In this document: positions 15,008-27,043 of the stretch, piece by piece
How positions within the stretch are numbered: the first letter of the stretch is position 1
How the letters are laid out: each line of letters starts with the position of its first letter
Made by a program: the position numbers and the translations under genes
Assembly: GCA_039805565.1 (NCBI GenBank)
Contig: JBDLTZ010000035.1
Coordinates: 1 to 61,391 of the forward strand
Direction of reading: 5' to 3'
Length of the DNA: 61,391 bases
Origin: CALJIC01 sp039805565
GTDB lineage: Bacteria > Chloroflexota > Chloroflexia > Chloroflexales > Roseiflexaceae
Notes under the pieces: generated by a model
What the model was told of the DNA's origin: nothing
The model's input: only the letters and a program-made list of their open reading frames with translations
The model's database searches: none

Positions 15008-15421
15008 CTAGGCGTAGGCGTCCGCGTGCCGCACACGCGCCGGCCGCAGCTCCAGGAGCTCTCCCTCGGGCGCGGCGAGGAGCAGGTACGCCTCGATCAG
15101 CCCTCGGCGATATGGATCGGCCAGGTCGTCGCTGAGCGCCGCAAGCACCTCCCGGTGTGGCGCGGCCGCCAGCCGATACGTGTTCGTCCCCCCGTGCGTG
15201 GCTCGCTCGAACAGACCCGAGTCTGCGAGGGCATCCAGCGCTGTCTCGATCTCGTGACGCTCCCAGCCGCCGAGCCAGCCGCTCAGGCGCATCGGCGTCT
15301 CGCGCATCTGCGGGAACTGGGCGAAGAACACGGCCAGGCGCAGCTTCAGCGGCGTATCGATCAAGCCAGGGCGCAGAAGCCGCAGGCTCACTACGTCAAC
15401 ATGGGTCTCCTCGAACGTCAT
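15008..15421 (-). CDS. Hypothetical winged-helix-like protein
   Basis: The 137-residue protein reads MTFEETHVDVVSLRLLRPGL, then KLRLAVFFAQFPQMRETPMRLSGWL and HEIETALDALADSGLFERAT followed by a wing-like GGTNTYRL. The spacing suggests a small winged-helix domain with an acidic C-terminal helix. No family is recognised. ATG 15421 is preceded by GGGAGG. It is upstream of, and probably co-transcribed with, the kinase-fold gene at 14257-14988, so it may be its regulator or partner; that is inference from spacing only. Confidence 0.6.
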   Translation of the reverse strand: MTFEETHVDVVSLRLLRPGLIDTPLKLRLAVFFAQFPQMRETPMRLSGWLGGWERHEIETALDALADSGLFERATHGGTNTYRLAAAPHREVLAALSDDLADPYRRGLIEAYLLLAAPEGELLELRPARVRHADAYA

Positions 15422-15490
15422 CGCGGGCCTCCCTTCCACATCTGTGGTAGCAGGGTACGCGAATGCGCCCTAGGTCACAAGGGGAATGCG

Positions 15491-16465
15491 TCACCACAGC
15501 CCGGGAGACTCTTCACGGGCGTTCAGCGTCATCTCGTCGGCACGCACCACGCGGTTGCGCCCGCGGTGCTTGGCCTCGTACAGCGCCGCGTCCGCCTCGC
15601 GCAGCCAGGCGTAGACCGTCTGGTGCACGTGCAGGTTCAGCGTAGCGACGCCGGCGCTCACCGTAACGACACGCTGCCCGCGGCGCACCGCGTGGGCAAG
15701 ATTCAGCGCCTCGACCCTAGCTCTGATACGCTCTGCGACCAGGACGCAGGCATCGATCCCCTGCTCCGGGAGCAGCAGGAGAAACTCCTCTCCGCCGTAG
15801 CGGTACACCCGGTCGCCGTCGCGGGTGCTCTGCGCCAGCGCGTCAGCGACCCTCCGCAGCACCTCGTCCCCCGCGAGGTGGCCGTAGTGGTCGTTGTACG
15901 CCTTGAACTCGTCCACATCGAACAGGATGGCGCCGAAGCCGTGGCCGTAGCGGGCCGCCTCGCCACCGATCAGCTCCAGGTCCTCGGTCAGGCGCAGCCG
16001 GTTGCCGAGACCGGTCAGCGCGTCGCAGCGCGACTGCACGTAGAGCTGGCGGTTCAGCCGCTCCATCTCGTCCTGCTGCTCTGCGATCCGGCGGTGGAGC
16101 GCAGTCACCCGCTCGGCCACGGTCAGACGGATCTGCAGGTCGTTCAGGTCGAGCGGCTTGGCGAGGTAGTCGTCCGCGCCGGCCTCGATCCCCACCAGCA
16201 CCTCGGCCTTTTCCGTCAGAGCAGTGAGGAAGATGAAGTAGGTGTACCCGCTCCGCCCGCGCCCGCGCACCGCCCGGCACAGCTCCACGCCGTCCATCCC
16301 CGGCATCTGGCGGTCGCTGATCAGCACGTCCACATCCTCACGCTGGTAGATGTCCCACGCCTCTGCGCCATCCTCAGCCACCACGCAGGTATGCCCGAGG
16401 CTCTCGACCGCCACCTGCAGGATCATCCGCGAGATCGGCTCATCTTCCGCGATCAGTACACGCAT
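15491..16465 (-). CDS. REC-GGDEF response regulator (diguanylate cyclase)
   Basis: The 324-residue protein makes c-di-GMP on phosphorylation. The receiver domain (1-120) has the acidic pocket AEDE, phosphoacceptor Asp51 (LISDRQMPGMDG) and Lys103 (AKPL). A coiled linker (about 120-145) leads to the GGDEF domain (145-310) with the active motif GGEEF at 224-228 and an inhibitory I-site RDGD at 215-218. These features indicate an active, product-inhibited cyclase of the PleD/WspR type. ATG 16465 starts 10 bases after the hybrid kinase stop (16476), so the two are very likely co-transcribed and the hybrid kinase, through its HPt domain, is the best candidate phosphodonor. Confidence 0.95.
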   Translation of the reverse strand: MRVLIAEDEPISRMILQVAVESLGHTCVVAEDGAEAWDIYQREDVDVLISDRQMPGMDGVELCRAVRGRGRSGYTYFIFLTALTEKAEVLVGIEAGADDYLAKPLDLNDLQIRLTVAERVTALHRRIAEQQDEMERLNRQLYVQSRCDALTGLGNRLRLTEDLELIGGEAARYGHGFGAILFDVDEFKAYNDHYGHLAGDEVLRRVADALAQSTRDGDRVYRYGGEEFLLLLPEQGIDACVLVAERIRARVEALNLAHAVRRGQRVVTVSAGVATLNLHVHQTVYAWLREADAALYEAKHRGRNRVVRADEMTLNAREESPGLW

Positions 16466-16475
16466 GGCGCCACAC

Positions 16476-20228
<3,753 letters not shown>

Positions 20229-20355
20229 AGCTCCTACTCTCTGTGTTGGAGTACGCCTCGATACTCGAGGATAGCAAACTACTCATGGGTTAAGATACCA
20301 CTGTCAATATAATAGCTCTCATTCATGTATGTGCTGATTTCGCGCTATTCTGATA

Positions 20356-20384
20356 CATATGGCATACATTATGCATGCCATATG
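20356..20384. promoter_or_regulatory. Perfect 10-bp inverted repeat upstream of nrfHA
   Basis: CATATGGCAT (20356-20365) and ATGCCATATG (20375-20384) are perfectly complementary around a nine-base spacer. It lies in the divergent region between the hybrid kinase and nrfH, 60 bases before the nrfH start, and is probably an operator. It shares TGGCATA with the ArsR operator at 3881-3900, but with half-sites in the opposite sense. The rest of the 215-base gap shows a TATAAT (20308-20313) without a clear -35. Confidence 0.6.
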
Positions 20385-20443
20385 ACGTCCACCCCCGTGT
20401 CGGTCCTCAAACTGGAGCCGCCTGCCTGAGAAATCAGCCGCCA

Positions 20444-20911
20444 ATGGTGCAACAGCTACGCCGGTTGGACGCACGCCTGCTGACTGTATTCGTGATGGTC
20501 GGAGTATTGGCCGGGCTCGGGACGTACACGTTCTACTACGCCCGCGGCTACTCCTACCTCTCGGACAACCCACAGGCCTGCGTGAACTGCCACATCATGC
20601 GTGAGCAGTACGACGGCTGGGCCAAGTCCAGCCACCACTCGGTTGCCACGTGCAACTCATGCCACGTGCCCCACGACATTGTCGGCAAGTACGCCACCAA
20701 GGCCGAAAACGGCTTCTGGCACTCGTACTACTTCACCTTCCAGAACTTCCACTACCCCATCCAGATGCGCCCGCAGTCGCGGGCCATCCTGCAGGAGAAC
20801 TGCCTCTACTGCCACGGCCAGTTCGTCGGCAATGTCGCCGCCCACTCCGCCGACAGCCAGATCGACTGCGTCAAGTGTCACCAGGGCGTCGGCCACGACC
20901 CGACACGCTAG
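20444..20911 (+). CDS. nrfH: NrfH-type tetrahaem quinol dehydrogenase subunit
   Basis: The 155-residue membrane-anchored cytochrome passes electrons from menaquinol to NrfA. One N-terminal helix (12-32, LLTVFVMVGVLAGLGTYTF) is followed by four CxxCH sites at 46-50, 70-74, 120-124 and 142-146. The first is CVNCHIM, with the Met that ligates haem 1 in NrfH. These are the features of the NapC/NirT family, NrfH branch. The start at 20444 lacks a strong ribosome site; an upstream in-frame ATG at 20375 would overlap the palindrome and is less likely. nrfA starts 11 bases downstream, so the pair is one operon. Confidence 0.94.
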   Translation: MVQQLRRLDARLLTVFVMVGVLAGLGTYTFYYARGYSYLSDNPQACVNCHIMREQYDGWAKSSHHSVATCNSCHVPHDIVGKYATKAENGFWHSYYFTFQNFHYPIQMRPQSRAILQENCLYCHGQFVGNVAAHSADSQIDCVKCHQGVGHDPTR

Positions 20912-20922
20912 AGAGGAGTGCC

Positions 20923-22410
20923 ATGAATCGGCTAGGCTTTCTTCGCAATCGAGCCACCTTGCTCTACATCGGCACCATCGTCGTGGTCGCCCTGGCCACG
21001 GTGGCCGTGATGCTCCTCCTCGGCAACATCGCCCAGCGCCAGGCAGAGGCCGAGCAGCACGTCTACCGCGTCGTCGAGCTGAACGAGGACACCATCGACC
21101 CGGCCACCTGGGGCAAGAATTACCCCTTCCAGTACGACAGCTACCAGCGTACGGTAGACATCGAGGCCACCACCCACGGCGGCAGCGAGGCTTTCCAGCG
21201 CCTCGACGAGTTCCCGCGCTGGCGCACGATCTTCGACGGCTACCCCTTCTCGCTCGACTACCGCGAGGAGCGCGGCCACGCCTACATGCTCTCCGACCAG
21301 CGCGAGACGCAGCGCGTGCTGGTGGCGAAGCAGTTCGGCAACTGCCTCCACTGCCACGGCGCCGTGCTCCCAGCCTACCGCCAGAAGGGCATCGAGGCCG
21401 GCGTGCCCGACGACGAGGAGCACCGCCAGGAGGCGATCATGCGCGGCTTCGAGGTCATGAACACGATGCCGTACTCCGAGGCCACCAAGCTGGTCGCCCA
21501 CCCGGTTGTCTGCGCCGACTGCCACGACCCGGAGAGCATGCAGCTGCGGATCACGCGGCCGGGCTTCATGGAGGGAATCCAGCGCCTGGCGCAGTCCGAT
21601 GACCCGGTGCCACACCTGCCCAGCGTCGAGCGCTGGCGCGAGGCCGGACGCCAGGGCACCTACGACCCGAACCTGCTGGCGACGCGCATCGAGATGCGCT
21701 CGTTCGTCTGCGCCCAGTGCCACGTCGAGTACCACTTCAAGCCCGAGGCCGAGGCGCGACGCCTCACCTACCCCTGGCACAACGGGCTCAAGGTGGAGCA
21801 GATCGAGCAGTACTATGATGAGGTCGGCTGGAAGGACTGGACCCACAAGCAGAGCGGGGCCCTCGCGCTCAAGGCGCAGCACCCCGAGTTCGAGCTCTGG
21901 AGCCAGGGTATCCACGCCCGCAGCGGCGTGGCCTGCGCCGACTGCCACATGCCGTACGAGCGGGTGGGATCGGTGAAGGTGAGTGACCACTGGGTCCGCA
22001 GCCCGCTGCTGAACCTCAACAACGCCTGCCAGACCTGCCACAACATCCCAGAGGAGGCGCTCGAGGCCCGTGTGCTGGGTATCCAGGACCGCACCAGAGC
22101 ACTCATGGATCGCGCGGAGATCGCGGTGGTGGCGCTGATCGAGGACATCACGGCCGCGGCGCAGGGTGGCGCCACCGAGGACCAGCTCCAGCCGGCGCGC
22201 GCGCTCCAGCGCAAGGCGCAGTGGCGGCTCGACTTCATCGCCTCGGAGAACTCAATGGGCTTTCACGCCGACCAGGAGTCGGCGCGCATCCTCGGCGAGG
22301 CGATCGACTACGCGCGCCAGGGCCAGCTCGAGGTGGCGAAGCTCACCGGCAGCCCCACCACCTGCGTCGGCTGCCACCCAACGTCGGTGGCGGTGGCGTC
22401 GGCGCCGTAG
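20923..22410 (+). CDS. nrfA: Cytochrome c nitrite reductase, CxxCH type with a sixth haem site
   Basis: The 495-residue enzyme reduces nitrite to ammonium outside the membrane. After a signal or anchor helix (11-33) come five NrfA haem sites: CLHCH 141-145, CADCH 197-201, CAQCH 263-267, CADCH 338-342 and CQTCH 369-373. Catalytic Tyr270 (CHVEYHF) and His331 (GIHARSG) and the Ca-site KAQH (Lys317, Gln319) are conserved. The active-site haem motif is CxxCH instead of the classical CxxCK, a known variant. A sixth motif, CVGCH, lies at 481-485 near the C-terminus and is not part of standard NrfA. GAGAGGAGTG precedes ATG 20923. Confidence 0.95.
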   Translation: MNRLGFLRNRATLLYIGTIVVVALATVAVMLLLGNIAQRQAEAEQHVYRVVELNEDTIDPATWGKNYPFQYDSYQRTVDIEATTHGGSEAFQRLDEFPRWRTIFDGYPFSLDYREERGHAYMLSDQRETQRVLVAKQFGNCLHCHGAVLPAYRQKGIEAGVPDDEEHRQEAIMRGFEVMNTMPYSEATKLVAHPVVCADCHDPESMQLRITRPGFMEGIQRLAQSDDPVPHLPSVERWREAGRQGTYDPNLLATRIEMRSFVCAQCHVEYHFKPEAEARRLTYPWHNGLKVEQIEQYYDEVGWKDWTHKQSGALALKAQHPEFELWSQGIHARSGVACADCHMPYERVGSVKVSDHWVRSPLLNLNNACQTCHNIPEEALEARVLGIQDRTRALMDRAEIAVVALIEDITAAAQGGATEDQLQPARALQRKAQWRLDFIASENSMGFHADQESARILGEAIDYARQGQLEVAKLTGSPTTCVGCHPTSVAVASAP

Positions 22411-22420
22411 CGAGGGCTGC

Positions 22421-22488
22421 GTCTTGAGTCTTGAGAGCTGAGGATTGAGGGCTGAGAATTGAGCATCAAGGCTCAGCCCTCAGCCCTT
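22421..22488. repeat. Heptamer short tandem repeat array
   Basis: Seven consecutive 7-base units follow the pattern G-N-N-N-T-G-A with drift (GTCTTGA twice, GAGCTGA, GGATTGA, GGGCTGA, GAATTGA, GCATCAA). Then come inverted units (GGCTCAG, CCCTCAG) that can fold back on the array. It fills the gap between nrfA and the convergent reductase gene and touches that gene's stop. Similar heptamer arrays occur at four other places in the window. Confidence 0.75.
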
Positions 22489-23551
22489 ACATTTCGTCCG
22501 TGCGGGTGATGCCCGGCAGCCCCAGCACGAAATCCGCGCCGTAGGCCAGCGACGGCGTCGCGAAGCCGGGGCGCACATCGCCGACCAGGGCGCGCTCTGC
22601 GATCGCGACCGCGGCGTGGGCTGTGAGCGTGTACCCCTCAGGCGCACGCAGACGCGATACCACGCGCCGCCCATCTGGCGCGACGGCCTCGCCCCACAGC
22701 AGCGACTGGCCGCGGGCGCGCTGCTCGTCGCTCGGGCCGGGCGGCCCCGAGCGCACAGCCCGCAGCAGGGCCGCGCGGACAGGCGAGAGCCGCAGCACCG
22801 GCCCCAGCGATTGCCCCAGGCGCATCCAGCGCACCGCGCGCCGCGGCACCGCCATGGATACCTCGATATTCGGGATGCCCGTGCTGTAGTACGCTGTCGC
22901 CACATCGCCCCACGGGATGGTCACGGTGGTGCGCGGCCCCTCGCCAAAGTCGATCGTGCGGGTGCGCCACGCCGTCGGCACCTCCACGATGCGCCCGTCC
23001 CGCCGCACCGCACCCCCAGCGCCGGAGCCGAGCCCCATCAGTGCCGTGGTCGCCGTGCCGCGCGACAGCCCCGCGCCCAGCCCCATGAACGCCAGGGCGA
23101 GCCGCTCGGCCCCGGGAAGCCGCCGCGCGAGGTGCGCCGCCAGACAGTCCGACGGCACCACGTCGAACCCGACGCCCGGCAGCAGCATGACCCCTCGCGC
23201 CCGCGCCTCGCTATCACGCCGCGCCAGCGCCTCGAAGACCGCGATCTCGCCGGTGATGTCAAGGTAGTGGACTCCGGCGCGCAGGCAGGCGTCAGCCATG
23301 GCCTTTGAGGTGACCGCGAACGGGCCGGCGCAGTGCAGCACCGTGGAGACCCCGGCGAGCGCACGATCGAGCGCCGCCACATCCCCCAGCGCCACGGCTC
23401 TGTGCTCGAGGCCGTACTCTGCGGCCAGCCGCGCCACGCGCACCGGGTCGCGCCCGCTCAGCACCGGGCGCAGGCCGCGCTCCACCGCCCGCCGCACGAT
23501 CAGCTCGCCAGTGTAGCCGTAGGCGCCATAGATTACCAGGTGTCCCGACAT
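22487..23551 (-). CDS. Saccharopine dehydrogenase-like NAD(P)-binding oxidoreductase
   Basis: The 354-residue protein starts MSGHLVIYGAYGYTGELIVR, an N-terminal Rossmann fold with GAYGYTG, followed by LSGRDPVRVARLA, VLHCAGPF (the conserved NAGPF-like turn), HYLDITGE and LLPGVGFDVVPSDCLA. This is the saccharopine-dehydrogenase-like/trans-acting enoyl reductase family; the substrate is not known. True saccharopine dehydrogenase (lysine pathway) is unlikely because the protein is short and lacks its catalytic region. ATG 23551 follows GAGGAGAATCT. It converges on nrfA through a heptamer repeat array. Confidence 0.85.
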   Translation of the reverse strand: MSGHLVIYGAYGYTGELIVRRAVERGLRPVLSGRDPVRVARLAAEYGLEHRAVALGDVAALDRALAGVSTVLHCAGPFAVTSKAMADACLRAGVHYLDITGEIAVFEALARRDSEARARGVMLLPGVGFDVVPSDCLAAHLARRLPGAERLALAFMGLGAGLSRGTATTALMGLGSGAGGAVRRDGRIVEVPTAWRTRTIDFGEGPRTTVTIPWGDVATAYYSTGIPNIEVSMAVPRRAVRWMRLGQSLGPVLRLSPVRAALLRAVRSGPPGPSDEQRARGQSLLWGEAVAPDGRRVVSRLRAPEGYTLTAHAAVAIAERALVGDVRPGFATPSLAYGADFVLGLPGITRTDEM

Positions 23552-23641
23552 AGATTCTCCTCTGCTCTACGAGCGCGTCCCTCGCGCTCCACCCGGCTGT
23601 CCCCCTTCAAGACCACCCGCCGCGCGCAGCGCCAGATAGTG

Positions 23642-23650
23642 GTACGATAG
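23642..23650 (+). promoter_or_regulatory. Extended -10 (TGG TACGAT) of the fructokinase gene
   Basis: TG at 23642-23643 and TACGAT at 23645-23650, 49 bases before the start codon. No clear -35. Weak alone, but it fits the extended -10 pattern shared by many promoters here. Confidence 0.4.
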
Positions 23651-23698
23651 GACCTACCACGCGGCGTGCGGCGCCGCCCAGCCCAGCGGAGTAGACCA

Positions 23699-24607
<909 letters not shown>

Positions 24608-24627
24608 CGACAGAGCAGTAGCCGTGC

Positions 24628-24670
24628 TGAGAGGGGGCGCTGCGATGAGCGATCGCAGCGCCCCCTCTCA
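24628..24670. terminator. Bidirectional terminator hairpin
   Basis: A perfect 19-bp stem, 24628-24646 (TGAGAGGGGGCGCTGCGAT) with 24652-24670, around a five-base loop, between the convergent fructokinase and Usp genes. There is no T run, so factor-independent termination would be imperfect. Confidence 0.75.
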
Positions 24671-24696
24671 ACGCTCAACACGCAGCACTCAGCCTT
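24669..24696. repeat. Heptamer repeat array at the usp stop codon
   Basis: Four 7-base units, CAACGCT, CAACACG, CAGCACT, CAGCCTT, run from the terminator into the stop codon of the minus-strand Usp gene (24689-24691). Confidence 0.55.
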
Positions 24697-25639
24697 TGGC
24701 CCGCACCAGAATCAGCGGCGTCGTCGTGGCGTGCAGCACCTTGTCCGCCACGCTCCCCAGCGCCCAGCGCCGGATCCCGCTGTAGCCGTGCGTCGCCATC
24801 ACGATCAGGTCAGCGTGGTGCGCCTGCGCCTCGTCCACGATCAGCTCGCCCGGGTCCCCCACCGGCGCTACCACCGCCACCTGCGGCACCTCGCCCCGCA
24901 GCCGCGCCGCCAGCCCCTCCAGATCCTCGCGCGCGATCTTGTGCATCGGCTCCGTCAGATCCTCGTAGGTGGCCGCCACCCGCACCGAGGGCGGCATCCC
25001 CGCCGCGATCTCCACCGCCGGGACGGTGGCCCGCAGCAGCACCAGCTCCCCGCCCCCGCGCGTCACGATCTCGGTCGCCAGCGGCAGGGCCTGCTCGGCG
25101 AGGTGCGAGCCGTCGAGCGGCAGCAACACGCGCCTGATAGCCGGCACCTCATCAGCCACCTCGCCGCGCACCAGCAGCACCGGCGTGCACGTCGCGTGCA
25201 CCACCTTGTCCGCCACGCTCCCCAGCGCCCAGCGCCGGATACCGCTGTAGCCGTGGGTCGCCATCGCGATCATCGCCACGTGCTCAGCCTTGGCCGTCTC
25301 TACGATCACCTCGGCCGGCGGCCCGAAGCGCGCCTCGAACCCCACCTCAAGCCCGTGTTCCGCGAGCGCGGTGGCCTGGCGACCCAGGTACACCTCGGCG
25401 CGCTCGCGGAGTGTCTCGCGCAGCTGGAGCTCGTGCTCCTGGCGCGCTGCGACCGCCTCGCCCATCCCGTAGATCGCCGCCAGGTCGTAGCCAAAGGTGT
25501 CGCCCTGCTCCAGCGTCGAGTTCGGAATCACCCGCAGCAGCTGGAGGCGCGCACCAAGCAGCCTGGCCAGCACTCGCACATAAGGCAGCGCGTGCTCAGC
25601 CAGCGCTGAGCCGTCGAGCGGTACCAAGATCGTCTTCAT
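24689..25639 (-). CDS. Tandem-domain universal stress protein
   Basis: The 316-residue protein contains two UspA domains (1-150 and 155-316). Each has the N-terminal ILVPLDGS or VLLPLDGS strand and the ATP-binding motif (ATHGYSGIRRWALGSVADKV, the G-2x-G-9x-G-S/T pattern), so nucleotide binding is likely. The DNA for the two motif regions (24737-24806 and 25202-25271) is almost identical, a sign of recent duplication or gene conversion. ATG 25639 has a strong GGGAGG site; six codons upstream in frame are excluded. An extended -10 lies at 25670-25678 on the minus strand. Role: general stress, cytoplasmic. Confidence 0.93.
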   Translation of the reverse strand: MKTILVPLDGSALAEHALPYVRVLARLLGARLQLLRVIPNSTLEQGDTFGYDLAAIYGMGEAVAARQEHELQLRETLRERAEVYLGRQATALAEHGLEVGFEARFGPPAEVIVETAKAEHVAMIAMATHGYSGIRRWALGSVADKVVHATCTPVLLVRGEVADEVPAIRRVLLPLDGSHLAEQALPLATEIVTRGGGELVLLRATVPAVEIAAGMPPSVRVAATYEDLTEPMHKIAREDLEGLAARLRGEVPQVAVVAPVGDPGELIVDEAQAHHADLIVMATHGYSGIRRWALGSVADKVLHATTTPLILVRAKG

Positions 25640-25669
25640 AACCGCCTCCCCCCACATCAGTGTGGTACT

Positions 25670-25678
25670 AGCATAGCA
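25670..25678 (-). promoter_or_regulatory. Extended -10 (TGC TATGCT) of the tandem usp gene
   Basis: On the minus strand TGC is followed by TATGCT (25675-25670), about 31 bases upstream of the start codon. No good -35 is visible. Confidence 0.45.
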
Positions 25679-25854
25679 CTGACAGAAGCGCGTGGAGGGA
25701 AGAGGCAGCTACCTGTCATTATCAGTCGTCAACTCGCGTTATCCGCTCTTCACGCTGCGTCCCGGCATCTTCTCCCCCAAACCTGACCCCGCGGGCGTAT
25801 AGTACGGGTGGCGCCACCGCTGTGGTGACGCACCTCAATGAGGAGGGTGCTCGG

Positions 25855-26271
25855 ATGTTTCGCAAAATACTCGTCGCGGTGGACGGCTCCCGACCTGCCA
25901 CCCGGGCGATCGATATGGCCGTGGACCTGGCACGACGCTACGGCGCCGAGCTGACGCTGCTGCACGCCTTCCCCCACGTCTCGGATCTTCTCGGCACGCC
26001 CGAGTACGAGCGCCTGCTCGAGGCGCGCTCGATCATCGGCCGCTCGCTGCTCGAGGCGGCCCGCACCCAGGTGGGCGACCTCGCGCCGTGCGCCACGGAG
26101 CTGATCGAGGGCCCGGCCGCGCAGGCGATCCTGCGGGTCGCCGATGAGGAGGCGTTCGACCTGATCGTGGTAGGCTCGCGCGGGCACACCCTGCTCGGCG
26201 AGCTGCTGCTCGGGAGCGTCAGCAACACCGTGGCGCAGCGCGCCAAGTGCCCAGTATTGATCATCCACTAG
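25855..26271 (+). CDS. Single-domain universal stress protein UspA
   Basis: The 138-residue protein starts MFRKILVAVDGSRPATRAI and ends with the nucleotide-binding motif GSRGHTLLGELLLGSVSNTV and CPVLIIH, all family features. The motif is complete, so it probably binds ATP. AGGAGGG sits 6 bases before ATG 25855. A TATAGT (25798-25803) could be the -10. It is divergent from the tandem Usp gene and followed by a hairpin terminator. Confidence 0.93.
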   Translation: MFRKILVAVDGSRPATRAIDMAVDLARRYGAELTLLHAFPHVSDLLGTPEYERLLEARSIIGRSLLEAARTQVGDLAPCATELIEGPAAQAILRVADEEAFDLIVVGSRGHTLLGELLLGSVSNTVAQRAKCPVLIIH

Positions 26272-26284
26272 GATTGAGCTGTCA

Positions 26285-26308
26285 CTGGAGGGGCTGCGGC
26301 CCCTCCAG
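26285..26308. terminator. Hairpin after uspA (dispersed type)
   Basis: CTGGAGGGGC (26285-26294) pairs with GCCCCTCCAG (26299-26308), loop TGCG, followed by ACCTCC. It lies between convergent genes and belongs to the recurrent intergenic hairpin type of this window. Confidence 0.65.
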
Positions 26309-26332
26309 ACCTCCTCCAGACGCCGAGGGCCG

Positions 26333-27040
26333 CTACTCCTCCCCCACCTGGCCCCGTAGACGCGCCAACATCGCGGCGGCCTCCTCCTCGCACACCGGCC
26401 AGGCCCAGCGCTCCAGCGGGTCATCCTCCCCGGAGCCCACAATCTCCAGGCAGACCACCGAGTCGCACGCGTGCTCAACCCGCGCCAGCGCGGCCTCTGT
26501 GCCGAAGGGCGTCGCCAGGATGCACTGGTGCGGGTGGTAGCGCCGCAGCCCACGGAGCGCCGCGAGGTGCGCGAGCCCGCTCCCAAGCCCATCGTCCACC
26601 AGGATCACCGGGCAGCGCGGGAAGACTGCCGGCGGCCGCGCGCCGCGGTAGAGACCCACCAGGGCAGCCACGTCGGCCTGCTGCAGCTGCGCCTCGCGCC
26701 ACACCGCGCAGGCCGCCACGCCCGGGAGGCGCAGGGCGGCGCCGTTCAGGCACAGCCCGCCACCCTCACTCACTGCGCCTGCCACCGCCGCCGGGCAGCC
26801 AGGCGCGCGGAACTCGCGCGTCACGAAGACGTCCAGCGGGATACGGAGCGCCCGCGCGAGCTCGGCGGCCACGGGCACGCCGCCCGGCGATATCGCCAGC
26901 GCCAGGGCCGGGGAACCCCGGAACTGGCCCAGCAGCGCTGCAAGGCGGCGGCCCGCTGCGGCGCGGTCGCCGAACCGCTTCTCCCCGTCGTGGGGCAGCG
27001 CGGCGCGAACCGCCAGCAGGTGGGAGGATAGTCCAGCCAT
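26333..27040 (-). CDS. Phosphoribosyltransferase-fold protein
   Basis: The 235-residue protein has the type I PRTase layout: FGDRAAAGRRLAALL at the start, ALAISPGGVPVAAELARALRIPLDVFVTREF in the middle, and a PRPP-loop-like VILVDDGLGSGLAHLAALRGLR (normally VDDGxxTG). The Thr of the PRPP loop is replaced by Ser. Such short predicted phosphoribosyltransferases occur with Usp and CBS-domain stress proteins; the substrate base is unknown. It begins 3 bases after the CBS gene stop, so it is the second gene of that operon. No separate ribosome site is evident, suggesting translational coupling. Confidence 0.85.
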   Translation of the reverse strand: MAGLSSHLLAVRAALPHDGEKRFGDRAAAGRRLAALLGQFRGSPALALAISPGGVPVAAELARALRIPLDVFVTREFRAPGCPAAVAGAVSEGGGLCLNGAALRLPGVAACAVWREAQLQQADVAALVGLYRGARPPAVFPRCPVILVDDGLGSGLAHLAALRGLRRYHPHQCILATPFGTEAALARVEHACDSVVCLEIVGSGEDDPLERWAWPVCEEEAAAMLARLRGQVGEE

Positions 27041-27043
27041 GTG

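Noticed and set aside
22487..23551. Lysine-pathway saccharopine dehydrogenase
   Set aside because: The protein has only the N-terminal Rossmann family pattern and short length, and fits the enoyl-reductase-like branch better.
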